A stretch of DNA of 64,000 nucleotides from Fen-1258 sp964449775 (GTDB lineage Bacteria > Bacteroidota > Ignavibacteria > Ignavibacteriales > Melioribacteraceae), in contig CAYVBQ010000016.1 in assembly GCA_964449775.1 (NCBI GenBank), forward strand, positions 1 through 64,000, written 5' to 3'. This document shows, piece by piece, positions 34,822-44,530 of the stretch. The notes under the pieces are model-generated. The model saw only the letters and a list, made by a program, of their open reading frames with translations, was not told the DNA's origin and did no database searches. Every line of letters starts with the position of its first letter. Position 1 is the stretch's first letter. Position numbers and translations under genes: made by a program.

Positions 34822-37800
34822 CTACTTTTTTGTTTCATTTTCAATGCACGCGCAGCATCTGTAATTGCACCGATCTTGGATGCATAACTGGTCTTAGCTT
34901 TAATATCATCATCCGAGACATAATGAATATCCAACATCCCTTGCGCTTTATAGCCGGTGCGCAGGTAATTCATTTCGCTCAAAGCTAAACTCCATCCTTC
35001 AAACCAAAGACTCAATTCATTGAGGTTACATTTTTCTTTATCAATATGAACAATTAAGTCAATATCGCTGCCGGGACCCGATACAGCATTTTTTGTACTG
35101 CCGAAAACATAGATTCCATTTACAAAAAATCGATCGGGGTCTAATTCGGATGCAACCTTTTCAGCCATTTTCATTCTCCAGCGCCAGTGATCGCTCGGAT
35201 TATAATCGAATAATTCTTTGTGTTCCTGTTCAGTAGCTATTTCACTAGAAGGAGTAGAAAATATTCCCACTGCTTGTTCTTGTTCTGAATTCATTAACAC
35301 TTTTAGAATTAATCCTCCCGTCGAAGCAGCAACATCAATCACTTTTATTATTTCTCTTAGATGATCAAACTCTGGAGCTATTTCCGAAAATATATTTTTT
35401 GATTCATTAAAAAATCTTTCGTTGAAAATAATGCCAACATCATCCGGATATAAAGGAAGATAGCGGATATTTGCTTCTACCAGATCTTGAAAAAAGTGTG
35501 TACCAAAAGAAAGATCGGGCACATAATTTCCTTTTTTGCGTGCTACTTCTATCAACATAGCTGTGTTGTTTATGTCTGAGTATGTTACACTCACACCAAG
35601 TTTTATATCTCCGCGGCTTCCCCATCTACCGGGTCCAATCAAAATAAATTTTCTTTTAGGAAGTGTTTTATTGAGCTTGCTCACTGCGCGTCCAACTTGC
35701 AGCATTTTATTCCTATCCGGTATCTCCGAATACTTTTGAGCATCAACGTATACCACGTGCGTTATATCCGGCATCCGTCCATTTGAAACGTAGCGGTGTG
35801 CAGTAAAAATAACTTTTTCCAAAGGTACATCTTTGGGAATAACATCGGAGTTAGAATCTCCGGTAAAACTTTGCGGACGGCATTGAAGCAGATAAAAATC
35901 TTTTCCGTCTGAGGCAAACTCAATATCCACAGGAGATTTTATTTTCATCTGAAGAGTTTTAAGAATCATATCAACTCGTTTAAGAAAATTTGTTTTTGTG
36001 ATCATTCCGTCAAATGTTACAAAGAATTCTTTGAACGGATCACCCGCATCCCACTCATTCGGCTGCCGAATCATTGTTCCATCTATAACCGAAAAGATTT
36101 GTGTGAAAAGCGGGTACTCTGCTCCATATTCTTTAAGAAGTTCGTTGATTGAAATAGATTCAAACTCATTGGTTTTCAGATTTATCAGATCAATTTTTTT
36201 AGGAGAATAGCGTAATAACTCTTCATGGGTCACGTTTACTTTTAAATTAGGTTGTCCCGGTGAAACAAGAACAGGATAATCATCACCTAATCTATCAACA
36301 GCACGTGTTCCAAGTCCCGGTACAAGACGCACCAGTCCATCCTCACGCTTTATTCGAGGCGACCATCGAAATTCATTATTGCTGAATGCAACACCGGCAA
36401 ATGCTGGTAAAAAGTAGGACCCGATTTTCGTTCCCACAACCTCTTGAATCATAACGCCCATCTCTTCATGGAAATCGAGTAATCCGCGTTCAGCACGGTA
36501 TTCAATTGGGTCAGGGCTAAATGTTGAAGCATATACTTCTGCAATCGCATCCATCAAAGCAACAAGCCGCTGCTGTTTTGTTCCTTGATTGGCAAGGAAT
36601 AAACTTTTGTATTTACCCGAAAAAGTAGCACCGATTTGGTCTTCAAGCAAACTTGAACTGCGGACAACAAGCGGTTGTTCGCCAAGATCATCGAGAGCAA
36701 CAGAAAGACCTTTAATAATATCGGGTGGAAATTCAGAATTTTTAAAGAGTTGCACAACATGTGGATATTCGATTCGAACTTCTTCGATCTCTTTGTATTT
36801 CTGTTCGAGAACTTCTTCAAGATTGTTGTGACGCATAAAATATAAAACACCATCTGAAGTTAAATACCATGTCTTTGGTGTTTTAATATTTTGAAGTAGT
36901 TCATTTTGTTCGGCTTCTTTATTGAGAATGTGGGAGGCTAAAAATAGACCTCCACTCTTACCACCTAATTTACCGTGGCTGCCGGTTGGAAAAATCATTT
37001 TATCTATCAGCTTGTAAAAATCTGTCAGCTTCACATATTCTTTGGCAATTGAAATATAATCAAGATGATCTGTGAAGAATCTTCTCAAAAGAGAAACGCG
37101 TAATCCTTTAATTGTTGAAGGCGGCAGATCAATTTTTTCAGGTGCAATATGAAAATACTTTCGTATCGCGTCGGCAATTTCAGAAAGAGATGTGTTCTGA
37201 TTATCAACAACTTTAATTAGCAAGCTTGATTTATCTTCTTGAATCCACTTTTGAATTCTGCTAAGAATGATCTCGTCCGGCAAATTTTCACCAGCAAGTT
37301 TTAATATTGTATCAACGTATTGATCATAATTGGTAATCTTTGTGAACTTCATCGGTTTGTTGTCATCGTAATTTATTTCATCCTCGGTTCCACCTCGGCG
37401 TGACATATTAGCATGCTTCATAAGCATTTCAGCTTCTTCAATACCTTTCCAACAAAGAAGGTGCAGCATTTTCCGCAAAAGACTCATAAATAAATTCGGA
37501 TCTGTTTTGCGTATCATATCAAGAACAATTCGCCATTCACCTTTTGTGTGCCCGTCAACTTGTTCGCGAACATTTCTAAACTCGTTAAAAACATTTTTTA
37601 ATTTATGATGAAGAATGAAATGACCGAGCCGATCTGCAATAGTTGTAAGCAATTTTTTTTCTTCTTTCAGGAACGGACCATAACCGTTATGAGCAGTTGG
37701 AAGTTCCTCTAAATAGTAAACCGCAACATGCCCAACTACTTTATCCTGTACAATAATATCAGATTTTATGAACCACTTTGTTTCTTCAAAGTCGCTTGTT

Positions 37801-38015
37801 TGATAAACAATATCTCCATAAACTAATTTAGTTTTGCAATTTTTAGGAAATTGAAATGCCGGCGGTACAGAATTAATAACAGTATGAAAAGCTTGACGAA
37901 GAGAGATTTCCGAACGGTTCAGACTATCTTCAATTGTGTAAAGACAGTTTAACTCCTTAGCTCGTTCTTGAAGTTCAAAAACTAAATTATCTATCGGCTT
38001 GTGTTCATTTATCAT
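34818..38015 (-). CDS. PEP/pyruvate-binding domain protein with GAF-like N-terminus and C-terminal nucleotidyltransferase domain
   Basis: This 1065-residue protein has a sensor-like N-terminal region (about 1-150, GAF-like), a helical middle and a PPDK/PEP-synthase nucleotide-binding domain. The signature is PLVVRSSSLLEDQIGATFSG, with GGKSGGLFLASHIL before it and IEFASDGKDFYLLQCRPQ after. A conserved segment GPGRWGSRGDIKLG is shared with the upstream paralogue. The C-terminal about 110 residues look like a nucleotidyltransferase (VFGSTKNAVSGPGSDIDLIV, Asp pair). The swivelling His domain and PEP domain of true PEP synthases are absent, so it probably does not make PEP. It overlaps its paralogue by 4 bp (ATGA). 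Confidence 0.8.
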   Translation of the reverse strand: MINEHKPIDNLVFELQERAKELNCLYTIEDSLNRSEISLRQAFHTVINSVPPAFQFPKNCKTKLVYGDIVYQTSDFEETKWFIKSDIIVQDKVVGHVAVYYLEELPTAHNGYGPFLKEEKKLLTTIADRLGHFILHHKLKNVFNEFRNVREQVDGHTKGEWRIVLDMIRKTDPNLFMSLLRKMLHLLCWKGIEEAEMLMKHANMSRRGGTEDEINYDDNKPMKFTKITNYDQYVDTILKLAGENLPDEIILSRIQKWIQEDKSSLLIKVVDNQNTSLSEIADAIRKYFHIAPEKIDLPPSTIKGLRVSLLRRFFTDHLDYISIAKEYVKLTDFYKLIDKMIFPTGSHGKLGGKSGGLFLASHILNKEAEQNELLQNIKTPKTWYLTSDGVLYFMRHNNLEEVLEQKYKEIEEVRIEYPHVVQLFKNSEFPPDIIKGLSVALDDLGEQPLVVRSSSLLEDQIGATFSGKYKSLFLANQGTKQQRLVALMDAIAEVYASTFSPDPIEYRAERGLLDFHEEMGVMIQEVVGTKIGSYFLPAFAGVAFSNNEFRWSPRIKREDGLVRLVPGLGTRAVDRLGDDYPVLVSPGQPNLKVNVTHEELLRYSPKKIDLINLKTNEFESISINELLKEYGAEYPLFTQIFSVIDGTMIRQPNEWDAGDPFKEFFVTFDGMITKTNFLKRVDMILKTLQMKIKSPVDIEFASDGKDFYLLQCRPQSFTGDSNSDVIPKDVPLEKVIFTAHRYVSNGRMPDITHVVYVDAQKYSEIPDRNKMLQVGRAVSKLNKTLPKRKFILIGPGRWGSRGDIKLGVSVTYSDINNTAMLIEVARKKGNYVPDLSFGTHFFQDLVEANIRYLPLYPDDVGIIFNERFFNESKNIFSEIAPEFDHLREIIKVIDVAASTGGLILKVLMNSEQEQAVGIFSTPSSEIATEQEHKELFDYNPSDHWRWRMKMAEKVASELDPDRFFVNGIYVFGSTKNAVSGPGSDIDLIVHIDKEKCNLNELSLWFEGWSLALSEMNYLRTGYKAQGMLDIHYVSDDDIKAKTSYASKIGAITDAARALKMKQKSS

Positions 38016-39763
38016 TTTTTAATGACTCCGCGGCTCTTTCTGCCGTCAACTTTAATAACCAGTGGTATTACTAGTTTTACATGTTTAACAAAATTTGTTT
38101 CATTTACTACCTGCTGAGAATTTAACCAATCCCAATCAATCTTAAACTCACCGTCATAAGTTATTGAAAAATAGCTTACGTTGAAACTGGTAAGATTGTG
38201 AAAGAAGTGCGAGCCTTGACTTAACTCAACATTTATTCCGGACAGTGTTGATTCCACAATTACTTTTACACCGGCAATTTGTCCCCATTCTACAGGAATA
38301 CCCAGCCATGGGTCAGAACTTCCCCATCTTCCAAATCCGATTAGAAGATATTTGGAATTTAATTTAACTAATTCCTTATTAATCGAATCAACTTCGTGAG
38401 CAATTTTAGTTGTGTCTTTCTTATCGAATGATTCCGGTTTAATGAACACAATATCAGAAATATTTTCTATGATGCCATTTCCCATCACGCAATCTGAAGC
38501 TACAAGTACATCATCACCTGATAATTCTTTTTCATCAAGATCAATTGTTTCATCAGATACAACCATTGGTCGCACTTGAAGAAATCCGAAACGAAGTTTG
38601 CGAGGATTTTCGGTTAACGTAACCGCAAATTCAATTTCGACAGGATTCGAAAAAGCTTCTTCACAAACCAACAAAAGCTTTTTAATAAGATCATTGAAAT
38701 GAAATTCGTTCATCGTTAGTAACTGAGAAAAATTCAAGGCTCGCGGTCCCGCACTTCCGGTTCCCATAACAATGCGTTGTGAAGAAGAATCATAAGTCGA
38801 AGCTATAAATCTCAAAGTGTCATCGTAATCTGCATCGCTCAGGTTTGCCTGTATCATAAACTCTGCTTCTTTAGTCGGATCATATACAATGCAATGACTC
38901 ATATTTACAGCCCAAAATTTTGTCTGTGTATTTTTGAGTAAATCGCTTGGGTCTGCAAATGGTGGAGATGATTTTGGATGTGCCGGAGAGTAGCTCCACA
39001 CTAATCCCCCTTCAACAATTGTTTTACCAAGTCCAAGCGCAAGATTTACTACACCTTGTTCCGGTTTTGCTTTTCCGGTGGGGTAAAAATTAAATGATCT
39101 TGCCACTCCAGAAAAGTTAGGATAAAATCTGTCATCGTACTTTTGTCCAACCACTTCCTGTATTATCACCGCCATCTTTTCATCTTGAATTGAATGCGAT
39201 GATACTTTGAAATAATCTTTTGAAGCTTTGAAAAATGTTGACGCGAAAACAAACTTAACAGCTTCGGTGAGTTTATTAAAACGGGTGTCTGCGCTCGGTT
39301 GATTATTAGAAATCATCTTTGTTTCATAGATTCCTGCAAACGGTTCAAACTTAGCATCTTCCAGCATACTTGAAGAACGGATGGCAAGAGGAACGTGAAC
39401 ATTTTCGATCAACCCTCGTAAGTCGCCCAGAATTTCAACGGGCAAATCCGATTGAAGAAAAGTTCGAATGATATTGTCATCGGATTCGTTTGAATAAGCT
39501 AAATCATAAAGATTATTTCTCTCCATGAACCAATCAAATACTTGAGTCCTAAGAACAATCATTCGTGGAATGTTTAAGATGACATCTGAAAATTCTTCAG
39601 CATTAATTTTCTCATGTATAATCTTATTGGCTAATGCGAGTCCGCTTGCTTTACCTCCGAACGATCCTTCACCTATCCAGGTAAAGTCTTCCAGCGATTC
39701 GAAAAATTTTCTATCGAAGCGAGGAAGAAATGTGCCGCCGTTCTCTGTTTTGATAGGTTGCAT
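38012..39763 (-). CDS. PEP/pyruvate-binding domain protein
   Basis: This 583-residue protein is a paralogue of the 1065-residue neighbour. Motifs are WIGEGSFGGKASGLALA, PLAIRSSSMLEDAKFEPFAG, MAVIIQEVVGQKYDDRFYPN and the shared LLIGFGRWGSSDPWLGIP. It lacks the phosphohistidine domain and the PEP/pyruvate barrel. The two genes and the DsrE gene upstream are read in one direction with 4 bp overlap and a 30 bp gap. A nucleotide-dependent phosphotransfer or signalling role is possible; the precise function is unknown. Confidence 0.78.
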   Translation of the reverse strand: MQPIKTENGGTFLPRFDRKFFESLEDFTWIGEGSFGGKASGLALANKIIHEKINAEEFSDVILNIPRMIVLRTQVFDWFMERNNLYDLAYSNESDDNIIRTFLQSDLPVEILGDLRGLIENVHVPLAIRSSSMLEDAKFEPFAGIYETKMISNNQPSADTRFNKLTEAVKFVFASTFFKASKDYFKVSSHSIQDEKMAVIIQEVVGQKYDDRFYPNFSGVARSFNFYPTGKAKPEQGVVNLALGLGKTIVEGGLVWSYSPAHPKSSPPFADPSDLLKNTQTKFWAVNMSHCIVYDPTKEAEFMIQANLSDADYDDTLRFIASTYDSSSQRIVMGTGSAGPRALNFSQLLTMNEFHFNDLIKKLLLVCEEAFSNPVEIEFAVTLTENPRKLRFGFLQVRPMVVSDETIDLDEKELSGDDVLVASDCVMGNGIIENISDIVFIKPESFDKKDTTKIAHEVDSINKELVKLNSKYLLIGFGRWGSSDPWLGIPVEWGQIAGVKVIVESTLSGINVELSQGSHFFHNLTSFNVSYFSITYDGEFKIDWDWLNSQQVVNETNFVKHVKLVIPLVIKVDGRKSRGVIKK

Positions 39764-39793
39764 CCTTAACCCAAAAAAGTTGATAACCGTTTA

Positions 39794-40114
39794 TCAGAAA
39801 CTAACGACTTTATCAGAATCCATTATTAGCTCGTACAGATCCGCCATAGTAGATAACGGACATAATTCTGTGCCCTCAGAATTACGAATTTTCAGACAAG
39901 TACCGCAGGCAAGTATTTTACCTCCCTCATTTACAAATAATTGCATCTGTTCTAACACATTAAATCTTGCATCTGTTAATTTTTCACATTCCACACCCTT
40001 AGCCAGAAGAAATACTTTTACTTTATCATCTTTCTTTAGAGAAAAGATACCGAGTCTGAAAGCATTCCAAACCGTTTCAGAATCCGTAGAATAGATTATG
40101 ATTCCTAATTTCAT
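39794..40114 (-). CDS. DsrE family protein
   Basis: The start at 40114 is chosen because GACGGAGTAC lies just upstream on the minus strand and MKLGIIIYSTDSETVWNAFR matches the family's first strand; the frame is open to 40198. The 106-residue product ends its core with GGKILACGTCLKIRN (C-G-T-C) and continues LCPLSTMADLYELI. DsrE/YchN proteins bind or carry sulfur, and the Cys pair would suit that. It appears to be the first gene of an operon with the two PEP/pyruvate-binding proteins. Confidence 0.8.
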   Translation of the reverse strand: MKLGIIIYSTDSETVWNAFRLGIFSLKKDDKVKVFLLAKGVECEKLTDARFNVLEQMQLFVNEGGKILACGTCLKIRNSEGTELCPLSTMADLYELIMDSDKVVSF

Positions 40115-40245
40115 TTGTACTCCGTCATTTTCTTGTTCAAAAAAAATATCCCCTTCGATGCAAATATAAAAGCCGGAAATTGGTTGAACGAGTCGCACAA
40201 TTCCCGGCTAATTACCATTTCTTAATTATTGTAAGTAATCTGTTC

Positions 40246-41535
40246 TTAAACCCAGCCGCGATCCTTGCATGCTTGTGCAACTCTATTAACAGAAATTACA
40301 TATGCCGCATCTCGCATGTAGAGTTTTCTCTTCTTTGCAAGATCGCTAACAGCGTGGAATGCTGCGGTCATTTTCACATCTAATTTACCAAGTACTTCGT
40401 CTTTTTCCCAATAATAATTCATGTTGGACTGAACTTGCTCAAAGTAACTGCATGTTACGCCACCGGCGTTAGCCAGGAAATCCGGTATAACAAATATTCC
40501 TCTTTCATGAATTACTTTATCTGCTTCAGGTGTGGTTGGACCATTAGCGCCTTCAGCAATAATTTTCACTTTCTTACTGATCTTATTAACATTTTCTTGA
40601 TTAATTTGATTTTCTAAAGCAGCAGGGATCAAGATATCAACTTCCTGATCTATCCATGCGCCGCCATCAAGAACTTCGTAACCAAGTTCTTTTGCTTTTG
40701 TTTTTTCAATACCGCCAAATTTATCGGTGATTTTTAATAAATCATGTAAATTGATTCCGGATTCTTTTTTGAATGTATATGAACATTGATCATTTTGATC
40801 CCAGCTTGATACGCAAACAACTTTACCTCCGAGTTGTTGATAAAGTTCAATAGCATATTGCGCAACATTTCCAAAACCTTGAACTGCGGCAGATGTATCT
40901 TGGGGTCGAATTCCAATTTCTTTCAACGCTTCACGAATTGTGAATACAACACCGTAACCTGTTGCTTCTGCTCTACCTAATGAACCACCCATTCCAACCG
41001 GTTTACCGGTAATGAAGCCAGGATATTTTGCACCATGTATAACTTCAAATTCATCAAGCATCCATAACATATGCTGAGCGTTTGTCATCACGTCTGGAGC
41101 CGGAATATCATTCAATGGTCCAACATTTTTTGACATCTGACGAACCCAACCGCGGCATATTTGTTCTTGCTCTTTCATGCTAAGATTATGAGGATCGCAA
41201 ATAACTCCTCCCTTTCCACCGCCTAAAGGAATATTAACAACTGAACATTTCCATGTCATCCACATTGCTAATGCGCGAACAGTATCAACAGTTTCGTGCG
41301 GGTGAAAACGGATTCCACCTTTAGCCGGACCGCGAGAATCATTATGTTGAACTCTAAATCCTTTAAATACTTTTGTTGTACCATCATCCATTTTAATAGG
41401 AATACTAAAGTGAAATTCTCTTAATGGATTTCTCAAAATATCTCTCGTTGCACCGTCAAGATTTAACTCTTCCGCAACTTTGTCAAATTGGGCTTGCGCC
41501 ATTTCGAATGCATTAAAAGCTTTGTTGCTGCTCAT
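40246..41535 (-). CDS. gdhA: Glutamate dehydrogenase (Glu/Leu/Phe/Val family)
   Basis: This 429-residue enzyme interconverts glutamate and 2-oxoglutarate plus ammonia. Substrate-binding and catalytic motifs are RGPAKGGIRFHP, VNIPLGGGKGGVICDP and DIPAPDVMT; the nucleotide fold is AVQGFGNVAQYAIELY; and the closing region has EGANGPTTPEAD and IPDFLANAGGVTCSYFE. The length and motifs match hexameric class II enzymes. Cofactor choice cannot be read with certainty. Confidence 0.92.
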   Translation of the reverse strand: MSSNKAFNAFEMAQAQFDKVAEELNLDGATRDILRNPLREFHFSIPIKMDDGTTKVFKGFRVQHNDSRGPAKGGIRFHPHETVDTVRALAMWMTWKCSVVNIPLGGGKGGVICDPHNLSMKEQEQICRGWVRQMSKNVGPLNDIPAPDVMTNAQHMLWMLDEFEVIHGAKYPGFITGKPVGMGGSLGRAEATGYGVVFTIREALKEIGIRPQDTSAAVQGFGNVAQYAIELYQQLGGKVVCVSSWDQNDQCSYTFKKESGINLHDLLKITDKFGGIEKTKAKELGYEVLDGGAWIDQEVDILIPAALENQINQENVNKISKKVKIIAEGANGPTTPEADKVIHERGIFVIPDFLANAGGVTCSYFEQVQSNMNYYWEKDEVLGKLDVKMTAAFHAVSDLAKKRKLYMRDAAYVISVNRVAQACKDRGWV

Positions 41536-41740
41536 AAATTAACCTCAATAAAAATTATTTTTTGGATTTTTTGATGTGTCGGTACAAGGAAATTTATAAA
41601 GTTGATACTATTTTATTCAAGATAAAAACTTCAACTCGCCGACCAAATTTTCATTAAATGAAAATTTTACCTAAGAAAAATAGATACGTTTGCTTTCTTA
41701 AGCAAGAAATAGCTTAGAGTAATTGAACGTTGAATAACGT

Positions 41741-41968
41741 TTATAATGAATAGTGCTTATTTGAGAGTTTATTAAAGATTTTAGCAGTCAATTCCGGTAA
41801 TATCTCGTTGAGCCATAACTAACATTTCATATCTACGATGAATTTTTTAACTGACCCGGAACGTAAAAGAGGGGGATAAAAATGAATATGCCAATGCCAT
41901 TCTAAATGTTCCCTACTATCAGTTGGTGATTGATGGGGTATGTTTTTAATATCGAACATAAGATTATT
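41741..41968 (-). pseudogene. galT: C-terminal remnant of galactose-1-phosphate uridylyltransferase
   Basis: The minus strand of this gap encodes HQSPTDSREHLEWHWHIHFY, then PPLLRSGSVKKF, which match the C-terminal half of GalT (the WHWHIHFYPPLLRS block). After FIV the frame breaks; one base shift restores YEML.MAQRDIT, and a second restores PELTAKIFNKLSNK before a stop. So at least two single-base frameshifts are present and the N-terminal two thirds, including the active HPH region, is missing. A dead galT, with no other Leloir genes nearby. Confidence 0.75.
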
Positions 41969-42057
41969 TTATTCTTTCTTGGTTTTGAGGTGAAGGAATT
42001 CTATATTAAAATTAAGTAACAAGCCATTCACTTCAAAGTAAAGATAGGAGTATAAAT

Positions 42058-44169
42058 ATGAAAAAACTGCTGATGCTTTTTCTTTTAATGCTGTTTGCTT
42101 TTACATCTACACATTCACAGCAAATCGAATATCCCTTCACAAAGAAAGTTGATCAAATTGATGATTACCACGGGACAAAAATCTCTGATCCATATCGCTG
42201 GTTAGAAGATAATAACTCGAAAGAGACAGCAGAATGGGTTGAAGCTCAGAACAAAGTTACACAAGAATATCTTTCCAAAATTCCCTTTCGTGAAGCCTTG
42301 AAAAATAGATTAACGGAATTATGGAATTATGAGAGATATTCCGCGCCTTCAAAGCATGGTGATTATTACACATTCTCCAAAAATGATGGATTGCAAGAGC
42401 AAAGTGTTATCTATTTGCAGGAGGGGTTGAACGGGACACCGGAAGTTTTGCTCGATCCAAATAAACTTTCTAACGATGGTTCCATTAGTCTTGGTGGATT
42501 AACATATTCGAATGATGATAAATATCTCTGCTATGGTATTTCACGCGGCGGATCAGATTGGCGTGAATTTTATGTGATGGATGTTCGGACAAAACAACTC
42601 ACTAAAGATGAAATCAAGTGGTCTAAGTTTAGCGGAACTGCATGGTATAAAGATGGATTTTATTACGGCAGATATGATGAACCAAAGGTGGGTGAAGAAT
42701 TAAAACAGAAAAATGAATTTCAAAAAATATTTTATCACAAACTCGGAACCCAGCAATCTGAAGATAAATTGATCTGGGAGGACAAACAAAATCCGAAAAG
42801 ACTTTTCGGCGCTGGAGTAAGTGACGACGAAAAATTCATGTTCCTCTCAATTTCGGAAGGCTCTTCAACTAATAATATTCTCTATTACAAAAACTTGGTC
42901 ACCGATTCGCCAATAACTCCTATCGTGGATAAATTCGAAGCTAGATTTAGAGTTGTTGATAATCTTGATGATAAATTTTTGGTCTCGACAAATCTTGATG
43001 CACCTAATAATAAACTGATCTTAATCGACACTAAAAACCATACAAAAGAGAGCTGGAAAACAATACTTCCGGAAACAAAAGATGTAATGCAAAGTGTATC
43101 GCTCTTAAGTGGAAAATTAATTGTTACTTATCTAAAAGATGCCAATAGCAAAGTTTCAGTCTATACCATTGATGGCAAATATTTGTATGATGTTAAACTT
43201 CCAGGAGTCGGAACCGTTAGTGGATTCGGCGGCAAGAAAGATGAGTCCGAAACTTTTTATACATTTACATCCTTCGCCTACCCGCCAACTATTTTCAAGT
43301 ATGACGTGAAGAATAATAAATCAGAATTATTCAGAAAGGCAGAAGTGAAATTCGATCCATCGGGATATGAAACAAAAGAAGTGTTTTACAAGAGTAAGGA
43401 CGGTACAAAAATACCAATGTTCATCGTTCATAAAAAAGGTTTGAAGCTCGACGGTAATAACCCGACACTTCTTTATGCATACGGGGGATTTAATGCCGCT
43501 ACTCTTCCATCTTTTAGCGTTTCAAGAATCCCGCTGCTCGATAATGGAGTTGTATATGCCTCAGCTTGTCTGCGTGGCGGAAGTGAGTATGGGGAAGATT
43601 GGCATAAAGGAGGTATGTTTGAGAAGAAACAAAATGTGTTCGATGATTTCATTGCTGCCGGTGAGTATTTAATTAAAAATAAATATACTAATCCATCTAA
43701 ACTTGCTATTCAGGGTGTATCAAACGGCGGTTTATTAGTAGGGGCAGTTATTAACCAAAGACCGGAACTTTTCAGAGTTGCATTCCCCCAAGTAGGTGTT
43801 ATGGATATGCTGCGATTTCATAAATTCACAATTGGTTGGGCTTGGGTTTCGGAATATGGATCGAGTGATAAAGCAGATCAATTCAAATATTTGATTAAGT
43901 ATTCACCTCTTCATAACATTAGAAAAGGCGTTACTTATCCGGCAACAATGGTAACCACTGCAGATCATGACGACCGTGTATTTCCAGCTCATTCATTCAA
44001 ATACATTTCAACACTTCAAGAGATAAACGATGGAACGAATCCTGCATTGATTCGAATCGAAACAAAAGTTGGTCACGGTGCGGGCACAAGCACATCAAAA
44101 TCGATCGAGCTTGTAACCGATCTTTACTCGTTCATGTTTTACAATATGGGAATCAATCCTAAATTTTAG
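42058..44169 (+). CDS. Prolyl oligopeptidase (S9A family)
   Basis: This 703-residue serine peptidase cleaves short peptides after proline. A signal peptide (HSQQIEYP) implies export. The N-terminal KISDPYRWLEDNNS, the seven-bladed propeller region and the C-terminal hydrolase domain are all present. The catalytic Ser is in IQGVSNGGLLVGA, Asp in TTADHDDRVFPAHS and His in VGHGAGTSTSKS. AAGATAGGAGTATAA precedes the ATG. A terminator follows. Confidence 0.93.
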   Translation: MKKLLMLFLLMLFAFTSTHSQQIEYPFTKKVDQIDDYHGTKISDPYRWLEDNNSKETAEWVEAQNKVTQEYLSKIPFREALKNRLTELWNYERYSAPSKHGDYYTFSKNDGLQEQSVIYLQEGLNGTPEVLLDPNKLSNDGSISLGGLTYSNDDKYLCYGISRGGSDWREFYVMDVRTKQLTKDEIKWSKFSGTAWYKDGFYYGRYDEPKVGEELKQKNEFQKIFYHKLGTQQSEDKLIWEDKQNPKRLFGAGVSDDEKFMFLSISEGSSTNNILYYKNLVTDSPITPIVDKFEARFRVVDNLDDKFLVSTNLDAPNNKLILIDTKNHTKESWKTILPETKDVMQSVSLLSGKLIVTYLKDANSKVSVYTIDGKYLYDVKLPGVGTVSGFGGKKDESETFYTFTSFAYPPTIFKYDVKNNKSELFRKAEVKFDPSGYETKEVFYKSKDGTKIPMFIVHKKGLKLDGNNPTLLYAYGGFNAATLPSFSVSRIPLLDNGVVYASACLRGGSEYGEDWHKGGMFEKKQNVFDDFIAAGEYLIKNKYTNPSKLAIQGVSNGGLLVGAVINQRPELFRVAFPQVGVMDMLRFHKFTIGWAWVSEYGSSDKADQFKYLIKYSPLHNIRKGVTYPATMVTTADHDDRVFPAHSFKYISTLQEINDGTNPALIRIETKVGHGAGTSTSKSIELVTDLYSFMFYNMGINPKF

Positions 44170-44174
44170 GTGCA

Positions 44175-44207
44175 AAGAGAGCCGACTAAATAAGTCGACT
44201 CTCTTTT
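44175..44207 (+). terminator. Intrinsic terminator of the prolyl oligopeptidase gene
   Basis: AAGAGAG-C-CGACT pairs with AGTCG-A-CTCTCTT around AAATA with one mismatch, followed by TT. It begins 6 bp after the stop codon. Confidence 0.75.
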
Positions 44208-44299
44208 AAGAAAATTCAATACAACAAATTGAGGATGAAAAATATCTTCAGAGATTCTTGATTCATTGATATAATTTTCTTCATTAGGGAAATAGACTT

Positions 44300-44521
44300 A
44301 TGATTTTCAAATCTCTCAAGCAAATCAAACGTTTGATAATTGGCATTATCGGTACAAGTATTTTAATTATTGGTATTGCTATGATTGTTCTACCGGGCCC
44401 GGCATTTATTGTTATCCCGGTTGGGCTGTCTATACTTGCAACAGAATTTCTTTGGGCAAAAAAATTGATTGAAAAATTTAAAAATAAATTTGAAGAGATG
44501 AAAAAGAAAAAGAATGCGTAA
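44300..44521 (+). CDS. Small PGPGW-type membrane protein
   Basis: This 73-residue protein has a basic N-terminus, one long or two short membrane helices around MIVLPGPAFIVIPVGLSILA, and a strongly basic tail (KKLIEKFKNKFEEMKKKKN). The VLPGPAF...GL..LATEF pattern matches the PGPGW family of putative transmembrane proteins. Its function is unknown. It is convergent with the aldehyde dehydrogenase gene, 9 bp away. Confidence 0.75.
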   Translation: MIFKSLKQIKRLIIGIIGTSILIIGIAMIVLPGPAFIVIPVGLSILATEFLWAKKLIEKFKNKFEEMKKKKNA

Positions 44522-44530
44522 CAAATAAAT

